Below are positions 54,162 through 63,208 of a stretch of 64,000 nt of DNA, piece after piece. Position numbers and translations under genes: made by a program. The notes beneath the pieces were generated by a model. That model saw only the letters and a list, made by a program, of their open reading frames with translations, ran no database searches and was not told the origin of the DNA. Source of the DNA: an uncultured Planktomarina sp. (GTDB taxonomy: Bacteria; Pseudomonadota; Alphaproteobacteria; Rhodobacterales; Rhodobacteraceae); the NCBI GenBank assembly GCA_905182425.1, contig CAJJBP010000018.1, forward strand, positions 1-64,000. The letters are read 5' to 3'. The first letter of the stretch is position 1. Every line of letters begins with the position of its first letter.

Positions 54162-55628
54162 TTAAGGTGCAGCTATGATTGGCATCAGGAAGGCCTGAAT
54201 ATGCCCAGCGAAGAAAAATAGAATTATACAACCACAAGCCGTAAACGCTGGTGGTGCCCAAACTAAGGTTGGACTTTCTGCGAACTTTGTTGGCTTAGAT
54301 TCACTAACTGGCTTCAAAAAGAAACCTTTCCCTACCAATGGCAGAAGATAAGCAACATTTAGAAGCGAGCTTATAAGCAACACTCCGATGATTGCGAGCT
54401 GTCCGGTATCAGCTGCGCCCATAATTAGAAACCACTTGCTCCAAGATCCACCCAATGGGGGCAGTCCAATTATAGATAAAGAGCCTATTAGAAACGCAAT
54501 AAAAGTTATTGGCATTGCGCGGCCTAAGCCAGTCATTTGGCTTATGTTAGTTTTGTGGGTTGCGACATATATTGATCCCGCACACATAAAAAGAGTTATC
54601 TTTCCCATTGCATGCATCACAACATGCAGGCTCCCACCCAATATTCCCATTGATGTTGCCAGAGCAACTCCCAATGTTATGTAAGATAATTGGCTAATAG
54701 TTGAGTATGCAAGTCTGGCTTTAAGATTATCTTTGGTCAAAGCTATTACTGAAGAAGTAATTATGGAGAAAGCTGCGAGCCACATCAGCCAGATTGAGGC
54801 CCCCGTCGCCGCTAAAAAATCAATTCCAAAAATATAGATACCGACCTTAAGCATAGTAAACACGCCAGCTTTAACAACGGCAACTGCATGTAAGAGAGCG
54901 CTGACTGGGGTAGGGGCCACCATTGCCGCTGGGAGCCAACGGTGAAATGGCATTAGAGCAGCTTTACCTATGCCAAACGCATAAAGTGCAAGCAGAATTG
55001 CAACAGGGGGACCCGCGATAAGGCCTTCCAAAATGCCACCGCGTGTAAAATCCAGTGTTCCCGCTATTGCAAAAGTCCAAATCACTGCAACTAACTGTAA
55101 ACCAATTGAGGTGCCTATTAGAATACTAAGATAGGTTCGCGCGCCTTTGATTGCTGCCAATGTACCTTTATGAGCCACCAATGGATAAGTTGATAATGTT
55201 AGAATTTCATAAAATAGAAACAGCGTGAACATGTTCGCTGCGAAAGCAATCCCCATTACAGAGAAGATTGCAAAAGAAAAACAAGCAAAGAAGCGTGCGT
55301 GGTCATCTTCATTATTTCCACGCATATAACCAATGCCATAGATATGGGTGACTATCCAAAGTCCGGATGCCAGTATGGCAAACATCATTCCCAAAGGTTC
55401 TACATTAAATGCCAACTCCAGTCCGGGCATTACTTCAAGTAACACAAACGTAGCGGTAGTGGTATTCCCTACATTAGCTAGAATATTAAGCACTACGATA
55501 AAGGTTGCAATCGCGGCGCCAAGGGTTAGCCCATCGCGAAGGTTTGGGCTCTTGCGAAAAAGTAAATTTGTTACCACTGCCGCAGCTGGTAGTAGCATCG
55601 ATAGTAAAATCGCCAGGGATGTATCCAT
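54162..55628 (-). CDS. Mrp-type antiporter subunit, NuoL/M/N family, second copy
   Basis: A 488-residue proton-conducting membrane protein, complete in one frame, with about 14 hydrophobic helices. Family core: NMFTLFLFYEILTLSTYPLV (conserved Glu), KAALMPFHRWLPAAMVAPTP followed by VSALLHAVAVVKAGVF (the Lys/His helices), LAYSTISQLSYITLGVALAT and HVVMHAMGKITLFMCAGSIY. It ends QAFLMPIIAAP. It differs from the mnhD gene upstream and from the third copy downstream, so the operon has three distinct antiporter-like subunits. Its ATG is 14 bases after the mnhD stop. Confidence 0.88.
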   Translation of the reverse strand: MDTSLAILLSMLLPAAAVVTNLLFRKSPNLRDGLTLGAAIATFIVVLNILANVGNTTTATFVLLEVMPGLELAFNVEPLGMMFAILASGLWIVTHIYGIGYMRGNNEDDHARFFACFSFAIFSVMGIAFAANMFTLFLFYEILTLSTYPLVAHKGTLAAIKGARTYLSILIGTSIGLQLVAVIWTFAIAGTLDFTRGGILEGLIAGPPVAILLALYAFGIGKAALMPFHRWLPAAMVAPTPVSALLHAVAVVKAGVFTMLKVGIYIFGIDFLAATGASIWLMWLAAFSIITSSVIALTKDNLKARLAYSTISQLSYITLGVALATSMGILGGSLHVVMHAMGKITLFMCAGSIYVATHKTNISQMTGLGRAMPITFIAFLIGSLSIIGLPPLGGSWSKWFLIMGAADTGQLAIIGVLLISSLLNVAYLLPLVGKGFFLKPVSESKPTKFAESPTLVWAPPAFTACGCIILFFFAGHIQAFLMPIIAAP

Positions 55629-55641
55629 AACTAAGTCCGTT

Positions 55642-57171
55642 CTAATGCATCATGCCAGAAGACCCGGCCAGTAACGCTTGCGCCGCAGTTTTTGCAGCTC
55701 CGAGTGTTATGTCAGTTTCAAAGCCAAAATAAATACAGGCTAGCGCCATGATCCATAGGGGCAACAGCATTGAAAGTGGAGCCTCCTGAATAATTCTCTC
55801 ACCATTTGGGGGTGACAGGTATAGCGTCTCAATAAGCCGCCAAACATACATGACTGCAAGCAAAGAAGATGCTACAATCAACGTAGCAAGTGGCCAGTAC
55901 CCCTTTTCTATCGCTGCTTGTACAAGAAGCCATTTGCTCAAAAATCCAGCAGTTCCAGGCACGCCAATTAGTGATACTCCGCCAATTACAACTGCCGCAC
56001 TTGTCCAGGGCATTGTTTTTCCAAGGCCCTGAAGATGTATATAAAACGAGCTTCCAGTCCGGAGTACATATGCGCCAACCCCCATAAACAAAAGTGCTTT
56101 AGTGATGCCGTGGTTGAAAAGGTGAATAATAGTCGCCATCAAGCCCGTCTCGGAAAGTAAAGCAATACCAAGCAACATATAACCAATTTGTGCTATGCTC
56201 GAATAGGCCAACATTCGCTTTAGGTCGCGTTGGAAGATTGCTGTCAATGACGCGGTAAACATTGCTAGTAGAGCAAAAGGATAAAATATTAACTCAAGAG
56301 TTGAAGTCTCTGCAAGAAATGCTGGCTGAAAAACACTAAATATGAACCGCAACAAAACATAGACCGCGACCTTAGTCGCTGTTGCCGCAAGAAAAGTGGT
56401 TACCGCAGATGGTGCATACGTGTAGGCGTTGGGCAGCCAAAAATGTAAAGGAAATATTGCTATCTTTAGCCCTATACCTACAAGAATAAACGCAAACCCT
56501 GCTCGGACCGTACGACTTTCGTATTGACCCGAGAGCCTATCTGCTAAGTCGGCCATGTTTAGCGTGCCAGTTGCCATGTAAAGAAAACCAAGTCCGATCA
56601 CAAAAAATGTGGCACCGATCGTGCCCATGATCAGGTAGTTAAATGCAGCAGTCAGTGCTCGCTTGTCACGATAAGAGCCTGAAGCGATTAGTACATAAGT
56701 TGACAGTGAAGAAATTTCTAAAAAAACAAAAACGTTAAATGCATCTGCGGTTATCGTGACGCCAAGAAGGCCTGTCATACATAGTAAAAAAAGTGCGTAA
56801 AATAATGTTTGTGTTGGCTTGGGTATTTCTGCATCCACACTTTTTCTTGCATAGGGAAGAACTACAGTTGCTATCCCTGTTACTAAAAAAAGAACAAAAG
56901 CATTTGCTGCGTCGACCCGATATTCGATACCTAATGGTGGTGCCCAACCTCCAATTTGATACGAAATTATGCCGCCGCCAATGACCTTAGAAAGTAACAA
57001 ACATGAAATCACAAATGCGGTGGAACTAGCAAAAAATGCTATCGGCCAAGCTAATTTACGTTGTCCAATAAAAACAATCAAAGGCGCAGCAATAAATGGA
57101 ATAATTATTTGCAGAATAGGCAAGTGATCAGAAATGGTCATTGCAGTATGATGAACAGTTTGCATCGCCAT
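55642..57171 (-). CDS. mnhD: Monovalent cation/H+ antiporter subunit D
   Basis: A 509-residue MrpD/MnhD protein with about 14 helices. Landmarks: DAFNVFVFLEISSLSTYVLI (conserved Glu), IGLKIAIFPLHFWLPNAYTY (Lys), APSAVTTFLAATATKVAVYV, LAYSSIAQIGYMLLGIALLS and HLFNHGITKALLFMGVGAYV. It is intact in one frame. It follows mnhC with a one-base overlap (TAATG), which is the standard Mrp order B-C-D. It carries protons or cations across the inner membrane as part of the Mrp complex. Confidence 0.92.
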   Translation of the reverse strand: MAMQTVHHTAMTISDHLPILQIIIPFIAAPLIVFIGQRKLAWPIAFFASSTAFVISCLLLSKVIGGGIISYQIGGWAPPLGIEYRVDAANAFVLFLVTGIATVVLPYARKSVDAEIPKPTQTLFYALFLLCMTGLLGVTITADAFNVFVFLEISSLSTYVLIASGSYRDKRALTAAFNYLIMGTIGATFFVIGLGFLYMATGTLNMADLADRLSGQYESRTVRAGFAFILVGIGLKIAIFPLHFWLPNAYTYAPSAVTTFLAATATKVAVYVLLRFIFSVFQPAFLAETSTLELIFYPFALLAMFTASLTAIFQRDLKRMLAYSSIAQIGYMLLGIALLSETGLMATIIHLFNHGITKALLFMGVGAYVLRTGSSFYIHLQGLGKTMPWTSAAVVIGGVSLIGVPGTAGFLSKWLLVQAAIEKGYWPLATLIVASSLLAVMYVWRLIETLYLSPPNGERIIQEAPLSMLLPLWIMALACIYFGFETDITLGAAKTAAQALLAGSSGMMH

Positions 57172-57620
57172 TAGAATGACTCTCCTGCCTTCATATTTGG
57201 CATGTACTCGCTTCGAAAGGCATTGTCCTCGATTGCCGTTATTTCTTCCTCTTCGATACTATGATACTCTTCTCTTATGCGGATAATAAGTGCTAGGCCA
57301 AGTGAAGTGGTCGCTATACCAACGACAATTGCTGTTAGAATTAAGTACGTGCGGCAGTGGGTTTGAATATACTATTCCTCGCAAGGCTATACTTTCCGTC
57401 TACACGGATAGATTGGGGCAGTCCCGCCTGAAACTTTTCCCATTGAGATGTAAAACATAAAGACTGAGGTTTGGAAGATATTTCAGACCCACAATTTTTT
57501 TGACCAAATTTCCTCTCGCTGATCACAATATATAGGCCTAGTCATCATTAGATATTATAAACAGCCAGTAGTTTATATGACCAACAAAGATGAATTCAGA
57601 CGTTATAAGATCGTTCCCAT
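57171..57620 (-). CDS. mnhC: Monovalent cation/H+ antiporter subunit C (frame-broken)
   Basis: The reading is fragmented but collinear with MrpC, a three-helix protein of about 115-150 residues. Pieces: ATG at 57620 after the mnhB stop (TAAGTATG), then GLYIVISERN, LVKKIVGL, SVFMFYISMGKVSGGTAPIY, and after further shifts a last frame VLILTAIVVGIATTSLGLAL followed by IIRIREEYHSIEEEEITAIE to the stop at 57171. The motif IVGLNIFQTSV can be restored with single-base changes. At least three breaks. The functional gene is probably present in the organism. Confidence 0.72.
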
Positions 57621-57622
57621 AC

Positions 57623-58076
57623 TTACCACTCCTCCATCACTCCATATGTGGCGTTCGGGACTTGCAAAAGGCAATAGTAGACTGCAGACCATTACACCGG
57701 TTACCGTGATACCGACTCCAAGCTTCTACTATCAAAATTCCCTAAGTGCTGTCCGTGCTCATGGATGATGTGGAGCCATCGCTGTGTAGTCCAGGTAGTC
57801 ATATCCCAGCAACATGAACTGTATACGCCGGTTCCCGCGTACAACTAGCACGCCAAAGGCGGCCAGCTTGTGAACTAGCCAAGGTGGAAATACCAGTTTG
57901 GCTTTGTCCAAACTGAACACAATGCCATATATTATGAAGCCAACTGCCATAATAACGCCTGCCTGAAACCCACCACCAGGAGAATAATCACCATGGAATT
58001 GCACATATAGGGCAAACAGAAAAATGGTACCAACTAGAAGTTTAGTTATCACCCTTAAAATTAAATGGTGACGCAT
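57623..58076 (-). CDS. mnhB: Monovalent cation/H+ antiporter subunit B (frame-broken)
   Basis: An MrpB/MnhB protein of about 150 residues. It begins LRVITKLLVGTIFLFALYVQ and has the hallmark FHGDYSPGGGFQAGVIMAVG; then LVHKLAAFGVLVV, after which small shifts are needed (near 57835 and 57740) to read SMLLGYDYLDYTAMAPHHP and onward to the helix VGITVTGVMVC. The stop TAA is at 57625-57623, two bases before the mnhC ATG. The ATG overlaps the stop of the preceding gene. In Mrp complexes MrpB forms part of the membrane core. Confidence 0.8.
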
Positions 58077-58621
58077 TAGCTTGTTCCTTCCGTGTCGTCA
58101 GTATTTCCTTCTTTATCCTCGTCTCTTCGGCGACGGCTTAAGGCGCTGATCAACATTAAAACGCCAATGCCCGCGGTGAAGACAACAGCGGTCTCACCCA
58201 ATGTATCGTAGCCTCTGTAGCTTGCCAAAATGGCTGTTACTGCGTTTGGAATATGAATATCTTCAGGGATCTGGGATAAATAGTCTGGTCCTACGTGGGT
58301 CTGCACCGGTGTATCTATAGATCCAAATTTTGGCATGTCTAAAGTGCCATAAAACATTGCAGCGCCAGTTATAATGACTGCTAAAATTGGAGTTAGTTTT
58401 GATTTATGACTTATTTTTGCAGCTCTAGAGGTGAGCGCGAGCGTGCCCAACATGAGAACTGTAGAAATGCCGGCTCCTACAGCAGCCTCAGTAAATGCTA
58501 CATCAACTGCATCCCAAGCGATAAACAAAAGAGCTGATAGTAGGCTAAATACGCCAGAAAGGGCGACGATGGCAAACAAACTGCGAGTACGCACCACCGA
58601 AAAAGCTGTGACAACCAGCAT
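58076..58621 (-). CDS. DUF4040 / MbhD-E-like antiporter subunit
   Basis: A 181-residue membrane protein equal to the C-terminal MrpA part: a DUF4040 domain (VVRTRSLFAIVALSGVFSLL, AVDVAFTEAAVGAGISTVLM) followed by an MbhE-like segment with SYRGYDTLGETAVVFTAGIG. In canonical Mrp this is fused behind the large MrpA; here it stands alone. The true N-terminus is probably near 58657, where KIEIFINIALFSMLVV is in frame behind a GTG with a one-base disturbance. Its acidic tail ends DTEGTS. It lies between mnhG and mnhB. Confidence 0.83.
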   Translation of the reverse strand: MLVVTAFSVVRTRSLFAIVALSGVFSLLSALLFIAWDAVDVAFTEAAVGAGISTVLMLGTLALTSRAAKISHKSKLTPILAVIITGAAMFYGTLDMPKFGSIDTPVQTHVGPDYLSQIPEDIHIPNAVTAILASYRGYDTLGETAVVFTAGIGVLMLISALSRRRRDEDKEGNTDDTEGTS

Positions 58622-58694
58622 ACTAAAAAGCGCTATATTAATAAAAATTTCGATTTTACACCTGTTATGTTACAACGATAGTCACAGATTTTCT

Positions 58695-59048
58695 TTATTC
58701 AGCATTGATAGACTTTGTCAGGTCCTGATCGGCAGGTGTTTTATTTTGGAGTGTTGGCGGGCGCATTCCCGATACGAGCGCAGCATTCGCAACTGCGTGG
58801 GTTGACGTTGGTCCAGTGATGAACAGAAACACACCGATTGCTAAGAGTTTGAAAGCGATCAATGTGAAACCCGAATAAATGCCCATACCAACCAATAAGA
58901 GAATAACTCCCGCTGAGTCTGTTATCGATGCCGCATGTAGTCGTGACCAGAAGTCAGGGAATCTGTATGTTCCAAAAGCACCTATTATCACAAAAAACGA
59001 TCCTGACAAAATTAAGGCCCAACACAAAACGTCTATAATAATATTCAC
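58695..59048 (-). CDS. mnhG: Monovalent cation/H+ antiporter subunit G
   Basis: A 117-residue MrpG/MnhG protein with three helices: CWALILSGSFFVIIGAFGTY, then RFPDFWSRLHAASITDSAGV (the family signature), a helix IYSGFTLIAFKLLAIGVFLF, and ITGPTSTHAVANAAL at the end of the domain. The length and the S-R-L-H-A-A motif are typical. It begins five bases after mnhF stops. Confidence 0.92.
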   Translation of the reverse strand: MNIIIDVLCWALILSGSFFVIIGAFGTYRFPDFWSRLHAASITDSAGVILLLVGMGIYSGFTLIAFKLLAIGVFLFITGPTSTHAVANAALVSGMRPPTLQNKTPADQDLTKSINAE

Positions 59049-59053
59049 GGCTT

Positions 59054-59347
59054 CTAATCCCTACTCTTTGTAACTGGAGGGACCCACATGGCGTCGCCGA
59101 TGGCCCGATAACGAAAGAATTTCAAAATCGCGATCGTACCTACAAAATTAATTAAAGCGTATAGAAGTGCAATATCCAAAAAATCTGGGCGACCATTCAG
59201 AAAGCCCATTACTCCAATCAACAAAACGGTATGTGTGCCAAAAGAGTTCACCGCGAGAACGCGATCATACAAAGTTGGTCCTTTGATGAGCCTAATTAAA
59301 ACCAAAACCATAGCAATAAATATTGCGACTGTAGCTATAGCAAACAT
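59054..59347 (-). CDS. mnhF: Monovalent cation/H+ antiporter subunit F
   Basis: A 97-residue MrpF/MnhF protein with three helices. The conserved part is VLIRLIKGPTLYDRVLAVNS (R-x-x-x-G-P-x-x-x-D-R-x-x-A) and the second helix TVLLIGVMGFLNGRPDFLDI, ending FRYRAIGDAMW. The ATG overlaps the mnhE stop by one base. Confidence 0.92.
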   Translation of the reverse strand: MFAIATVAIFIAMVLVLIRLIKGPTLYDRVLAVNSFGTHTVLLIGVMGFLNGRPDFLDIALLYALINFVGTIAILKFFRYRAIGDAMWVPPVTKSRD

Positions 59348-59829
59348 TAAACTGCTGCTCCATTTTCGATTTCAGAGACCCGCCGATCCATATCTGCAAG
59401 ATCATCCATATCAGTAGGGCTATAAGACAAAGCGTGTACTAAAAAATCTCCAGCCTCTGTTTCAATAGTAAGCGTTCCCGGTGTCAGAGTTATAGAATTT
59501 GCAAATATTACCTGCCCTAAATCACTTTTTTGTGAGAACGGGACCTCAAATAAATTTTGCCGGATAGGCATAATACGAGCGAGGATAACTCTGGTTACCA
59601 ACCAATTCGACTTAGCAATTTCAACAAGCAACCAAATTAAATACAGAAAAAGCTTTGCTGGCTTTATGGCAAAACGTACATGATCACCATCAATTCGGTC
59701 CATTCTACGTACAATTACCATAACCAAAGCGACTGATAATATTCCGAAGCCCACAAGCATCGGTTTGTAAATACCCGATAACATCAGCCAAAGGCCCATC
59801 ATAAACAAAGAAGTAAGGATTGTTTTCAA
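59347..59829 (-). CDS. mnhE: Monovalent cation/H+ antiporter subunit E
   Basis: A 160-residue MrpE/MnhE protein; first gene of the operon. Two N-terminal helices, then the cytoplasmic domain with LIWLLVEIAKSNWLVTRVIL, a NSITLTPGTLTIETEAGDFL signature and VHALSYSPTDMDDLADMDRR. AAGGAAGTGC precedes the ATG. A full operon runs E-F-G-DUF4040-B-C-D-D2-small-D3; the large MnhA N-terminal part is absent, being replaced by the additional NuoL/M/N-type subunits. Confidence 0.92.
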   Translation of the reverse strand: MKTILTSLFMMGLWLMLSGIYKPMLVGFGILSVALVMVIVRRMDRIDGDHVRFAIKPAKLFLYLIWLLVEIAKSNWLVTRVILARIMPIRQNLFEVPFSQKSDLGQVIFANSITLTPGTLTIETEAGDFLVHALSYSPTDMDDLADMDRRVSEIENGAAV

Positions 59830-60332
59830 TGCACTTCCTTTTGCACAAACATGTTATCGATAACGGAAGAACGTTTGTTGGATTCTGATTTGACTAGCTT
59901 AAGAGATGTTATAATACAATTTTTAAAACAGTCCACAGGTGTTGGGTGAAGTTTCTTTTAAATACTATTTTCAGTTAATTATTAATTGGTGATTACTAAA
60001 GTCGAACTCCATTGGCCCCCATTTCAGTAACACTGTAACCAACTGCCGCCGCCCGGATATGGTGCGAAACTGAGAAGTCCATGAGCTTATTTAATCCCTA
60101 GAAATTAGCAAAATTTAAATTCAGTATTTAACTGAACTTATTTAATAGGATTAAATTTTCTTGAGACTAAAAAAACTTTGAAAACTCTATGCATATTTTT
60201 TACGTCCGTGCCTTTAATCAATTTGTATCGCTGCACTAGTGTTTTGGACCAAGATATCAATACTGCAATTTTTTACTCTATTGCTAATTTAAATTTTGAA
60301 AATTAGTCAAGCAAAACGAGAGAAATAAACCT
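59830..60332. other. Intergenic region between divergent mnhE and sseB
   Basis: No gene was recognised in these 503 bases. They must carry the antiporter operon promoter (minus) and the sseB promoter (plus). The region is A/T-rich with several short T- and A-runs and no convincing RNA structure. Confidence 0.5.
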
Positions 60333-61126
60333 ATGACCACCCTTGAACGCGCCCTCGCAATGCTTCAGTCTAAGACTGAAGATCCAAGTTTGTTTTCTGC
60401 GTTACTTCAGAGATTAACTGATGCGGAAGTGTTTGTTGCACTGGAGAAAAATCCAAGTGGAAGAGATATTACTCCAAAAACTGTTTTGTTTGAAAATCTT
60501 GAATATGTGGCTATCTACGACACGGAAGAGCGGCTCTCAGAGGCCAGTGGCACGGGCACGGAATATATTGGTGTGTCAGGACGGGGCTTAGTACAAATGT
60601 TGGTTGGACAAGGAACAGGAATTGCGCTGAACCCGGGCTCATCTGCATTAGGCTATGTTTTTTTGGCGCAAACTGTAGAGTGGTTAGCTGCTACATTGAA
60701 TGAGAAACCGGATGAGATTTACGATGGAATCAAACAGATTTCTGCTCCTGCTGAATTAAGCCTAAAGTTTTAAATGCTTTGTCTGAAAAGCTCGCATCAG
60801 CACAGGGATTAGCTGACTTTGCCTGTCTTGTGGAGGCTGTTGATTTTGAAAACCAGAGCATGCCCATGATATGCTTTGTAGGCGACTTACCAGGAGCAGA
60901 AGCCGATTTAGCAAAATTGATGCAAGAGTTCTTACAGTTTTCTGAGTATGGAGATAGGGATTGGACTGTTACATATCTAACCCTAGATCATGATATGATA
61001 GACAAAATCTTAAAAGTTGGCTTGCGTTTTGATTTACCGAAACACGGTCCAGATACCGAAAAGGTTACTGAAAATGCGAGAACCACTCCAGGATCTGTGC
61101 CGGGAAAGCCTCCGATCTTTAGTTAA
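60333..61126 (+). CDS. SseB-family protein (one frame break)
   Basis: An SseB-like protein of about 265 residues. The first frame (to 60773) carries the N-terminal SseB domain, MTTLERALAMLQSKTEDPSL and EYIGVSGRGLVQMLVGQGTG; it stops soon after ISAPAELSLKF. One missing base near 60764 leads to KVLNALSEKLASAQGLADFA, and the C-terminal SseB domain follows, with LRFDLPKHGP and an ending PGKPPIFS. Roseobacter SseB proteins have the same two-part layout and a Pro-rich end. Function in these bacteria is unknown. ATG at 60333 follows AGAGA. Confidence 0.82.
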
Positions 61127-61129
61127 CAG

Positions 61130-62059
61130 CTAGTAGCCTGCCTGACGATCAACTAAGTATAAAAACGGCAAATTAGCCTCGCCGCGTGCAATATTTTGTA
61201 CAATGACCCTGGATGCACTTTCAGCTCGTGTGCCGGAGGCCACATGACCGGTAACTGTCACATTTGGCATCTTCCAATAAGCATCGTCTTTTGGTAGGGG
61301 CTCTGTCCTAAATACATCCAAACAGGCACTTGCGATATGCCCTGTTAAAAGCGCATCTAAAAGTGCCTCATCGTCGATCAAAGAGCCGCGTCCAGGATTA
61401 ATAATGACGCACCCACTCGGCATCTGAGAAAGAGTATCTGAGTTGATGATGTTTAGAGTTTGCGGTGTATCTGGTAATAACAGAACTAATATTTCGGCTT
61501 CTTGCAATGCCAGGCGGAGACTATCATCTCCATGTAGGCAATGGATATTTGTAATATTTTTTGGCCTACGCGACCAACCGGTGACTGGAAACCCTAGGTG
61601 GTCCAGCATTCTTGCGGAGGCCGCTCCTAATGCGCCCAAACCCAGAATAGTAATGGGTCTGTCTTTAGCCAAGGGTGGCTGTGCGTCGTGCCATATCCGT
61701 TCTGGATTAACAATATGTTTGTCCATATCAAGGTGGTAGCGGAGCACATGGCCCGTAACCCATTCCGTCATTCCTTTTTGCAATTCACCATCTACCATTC
61801 GACATAAAGGTTGGTTTAACGTCCTATTGCCTACAATAGTTTCAACACCCGCCCAAAGGTTCAAAACAGCTTTGCACCGTGTAAATTGTGAGAGGTCCTG
61901 AATAGAACTGTTTGGAGCATATATGATGTAATCAACTACATTTGGGGGACATCCCATCACAAGTTTGGCGTTGAGCCCCGCGGCTTTTAAATGCGTTTGA
62001 AGATATTGCTCATACAAAGGAAATTGTTCAGGTTGAGCTGCAAATAGTATATTTATCAT
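61130..62059 (-). CDS. ghrA: Glyoxylate/hydroxypyruvate reductase A
   Basis: A 309-residue D-2-hydroxyacid dehydrogenase reducing glyoxylate and hydroxypyruvate. The nucleotide motif is ITILGLGALGAASARMLDHL (G-x-G-x-x-G), followed by GWSRRPKN for NADPH preference. Catalytic residues: Arg in VIINPGRGSLIDDEALLDAL, Glu in CLDVFRTEPLPKDDAYW and His in VTVTGHVASGT. The ATG overlaps the rodA stop, and rodA-ghrA adjacency is common in Rhodobacterales, which supports the taxonomic reading. Confidence 0.9.
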   Translation of the reverse strand: MINILFAAQPEQFPLYEQYLQTHLKAAGLNAKLVMGCPPNVVDYIIYAPNSSIQDLSQFTRCKAVLNLWAGVETIVGNRTLNQPLCRMVDGELQKGMTEWVTGHVLRYHLDMDKHIVNPERIWHDAQPPLAKDRPITILGLGALGAASARMLDHLGFPVTGWSRRPKNITNIHCLHGDDSLRLALQEAEILVLLLPDTPQTLNIINSDTLSQMPSGCVIINPGRGSLIDDEALLDALLTGHIASACLDVFRTEPLPKDDAYWKMPNVTVTGHVASGTRAESASRVIVQNIARGEANLPFLYLVDRQAGY

Positions 62060-63208
62060 GGGCTTTTCATTAATGGACGGTGAACATGCGCGCTTTGCAT
62101 TAGTCCAAATCCCAAAAGAAGAACAAGCATAGCAGAGCCTCCATAGCTTACCAAAGGTAAAGGTACCCCGACGACTGGTGCAAGTCCCATAACCATTGCC
62201 ATATTTACAGAAAAGAACAAAAAGAATGTAACACCTACGCCAAGTGTTACCAATGAAGCAAAGCGGTCTTTATTCGACAATCCTGACAAAATGCAAAAGA
62301 GCAATACCAGCGAGTACAGAACCAATAGGCTAACTGAGCCAACCAGGCCAAACTCCTCAGATAAGGTTGTGAAAATAAAATCAGTGTGTTTTTCTGGTAA
62401 AAAGTTTAGCCGCGATTGTGTGCCTTGCATGAAACCACGGCCAGTCAACCCGCCAGATCCAAGTGCAATTTTTGCTTGGGTGATGTGGTAGCCAGCGCCT
62501 AACGGGTCGCGACTGGGATCTAAAAATGTGTCTATACGCGCATATTGGTAATTTTTTAGTATTTGCCAGCTGGTGCCATGGCTTTGAAAAACTGCAATAA
62601 CTAAAGCAGCACTAGAGCCCAAGATGCTTGCGAAATAGCCCCAATGCACTCCAGCTAGAAACATGATTGCTCCACCCCCGGTTAAAAGAAGCAATGATGT
62701 TCCTAAATCTGGTTGGCGCAAGACCAAGGCTGCTGGCAACAAGAATTAAGGCGACTGGCGGTAAAATCCAAAGTGGTCGAGAGGTGCGGTCGATCGGTAA
62801 CCAATCGTAATACGCGGCTAAAATCATCACTAACGCTATTTTCATTAACTCTGACGGTTGCAACCTTATGACGCCAAGATCAATCCATCTCTGAGCGCCC
62901 ATACCAGTAGCGCCGGTGAACTCGACGGCTATTAACAAAAAAACTGCTAATGCATAGGCTAAAAAAGACATATTTCGCCAAAACCATATCGGGACCATCG
63001 CCACAATAAACAGGCAAATCATGCCGACAAAGAAGCGCTCCATCTGCGGCCTGGCCCAACGGTCTAAATTGCCGCCTGAAACGGAATACAACATGACAAA
63101 CCCAATGCCCGAAATCGTAAATATCAAAAATAATATGGGCCAGTTGAGCGCGAGAATTTTTCGAAACCCAAACGGGACTGTCTTAATATTAGATTCAAGA
63201 TAACTCAT
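62056..63208 (-). CDS. rodA: Rod-shape protein RodA (SEDS glycosyltransferase; one frame break)
   Basis: RodA polymerises lipid II during side-wall growth together with PBP2. About 380 residues. The first frame gives VMLYSVSGGNLDRWARPQME, ALVMILAAYYDWLP and LWILPPVALILV; a one-base excess near 62740 then requires a shift to LPAALVLRQPDLGTSLLLLT. The rest is normal, with GGLTGRGFMQGTQSRLNFLP, EKHTDFIFTTLSEEFGLVGS and the ending VPLPLVSYGGSAMLVLL. Catalytic Asp262-equivalent and conserved RQPDLGT are kept. The ATG overlaps the mrdA stop by four bases; order mrdA-rodA is standard. Confidence 0.9.

Noticed and set aside
57577-57768. A 63-codon plus-strand open frame within mnhB/mnhC
   Set aside because: It lies opposite frame-broken mnhB and mnhC, whose conserved pieces explain the sequence.
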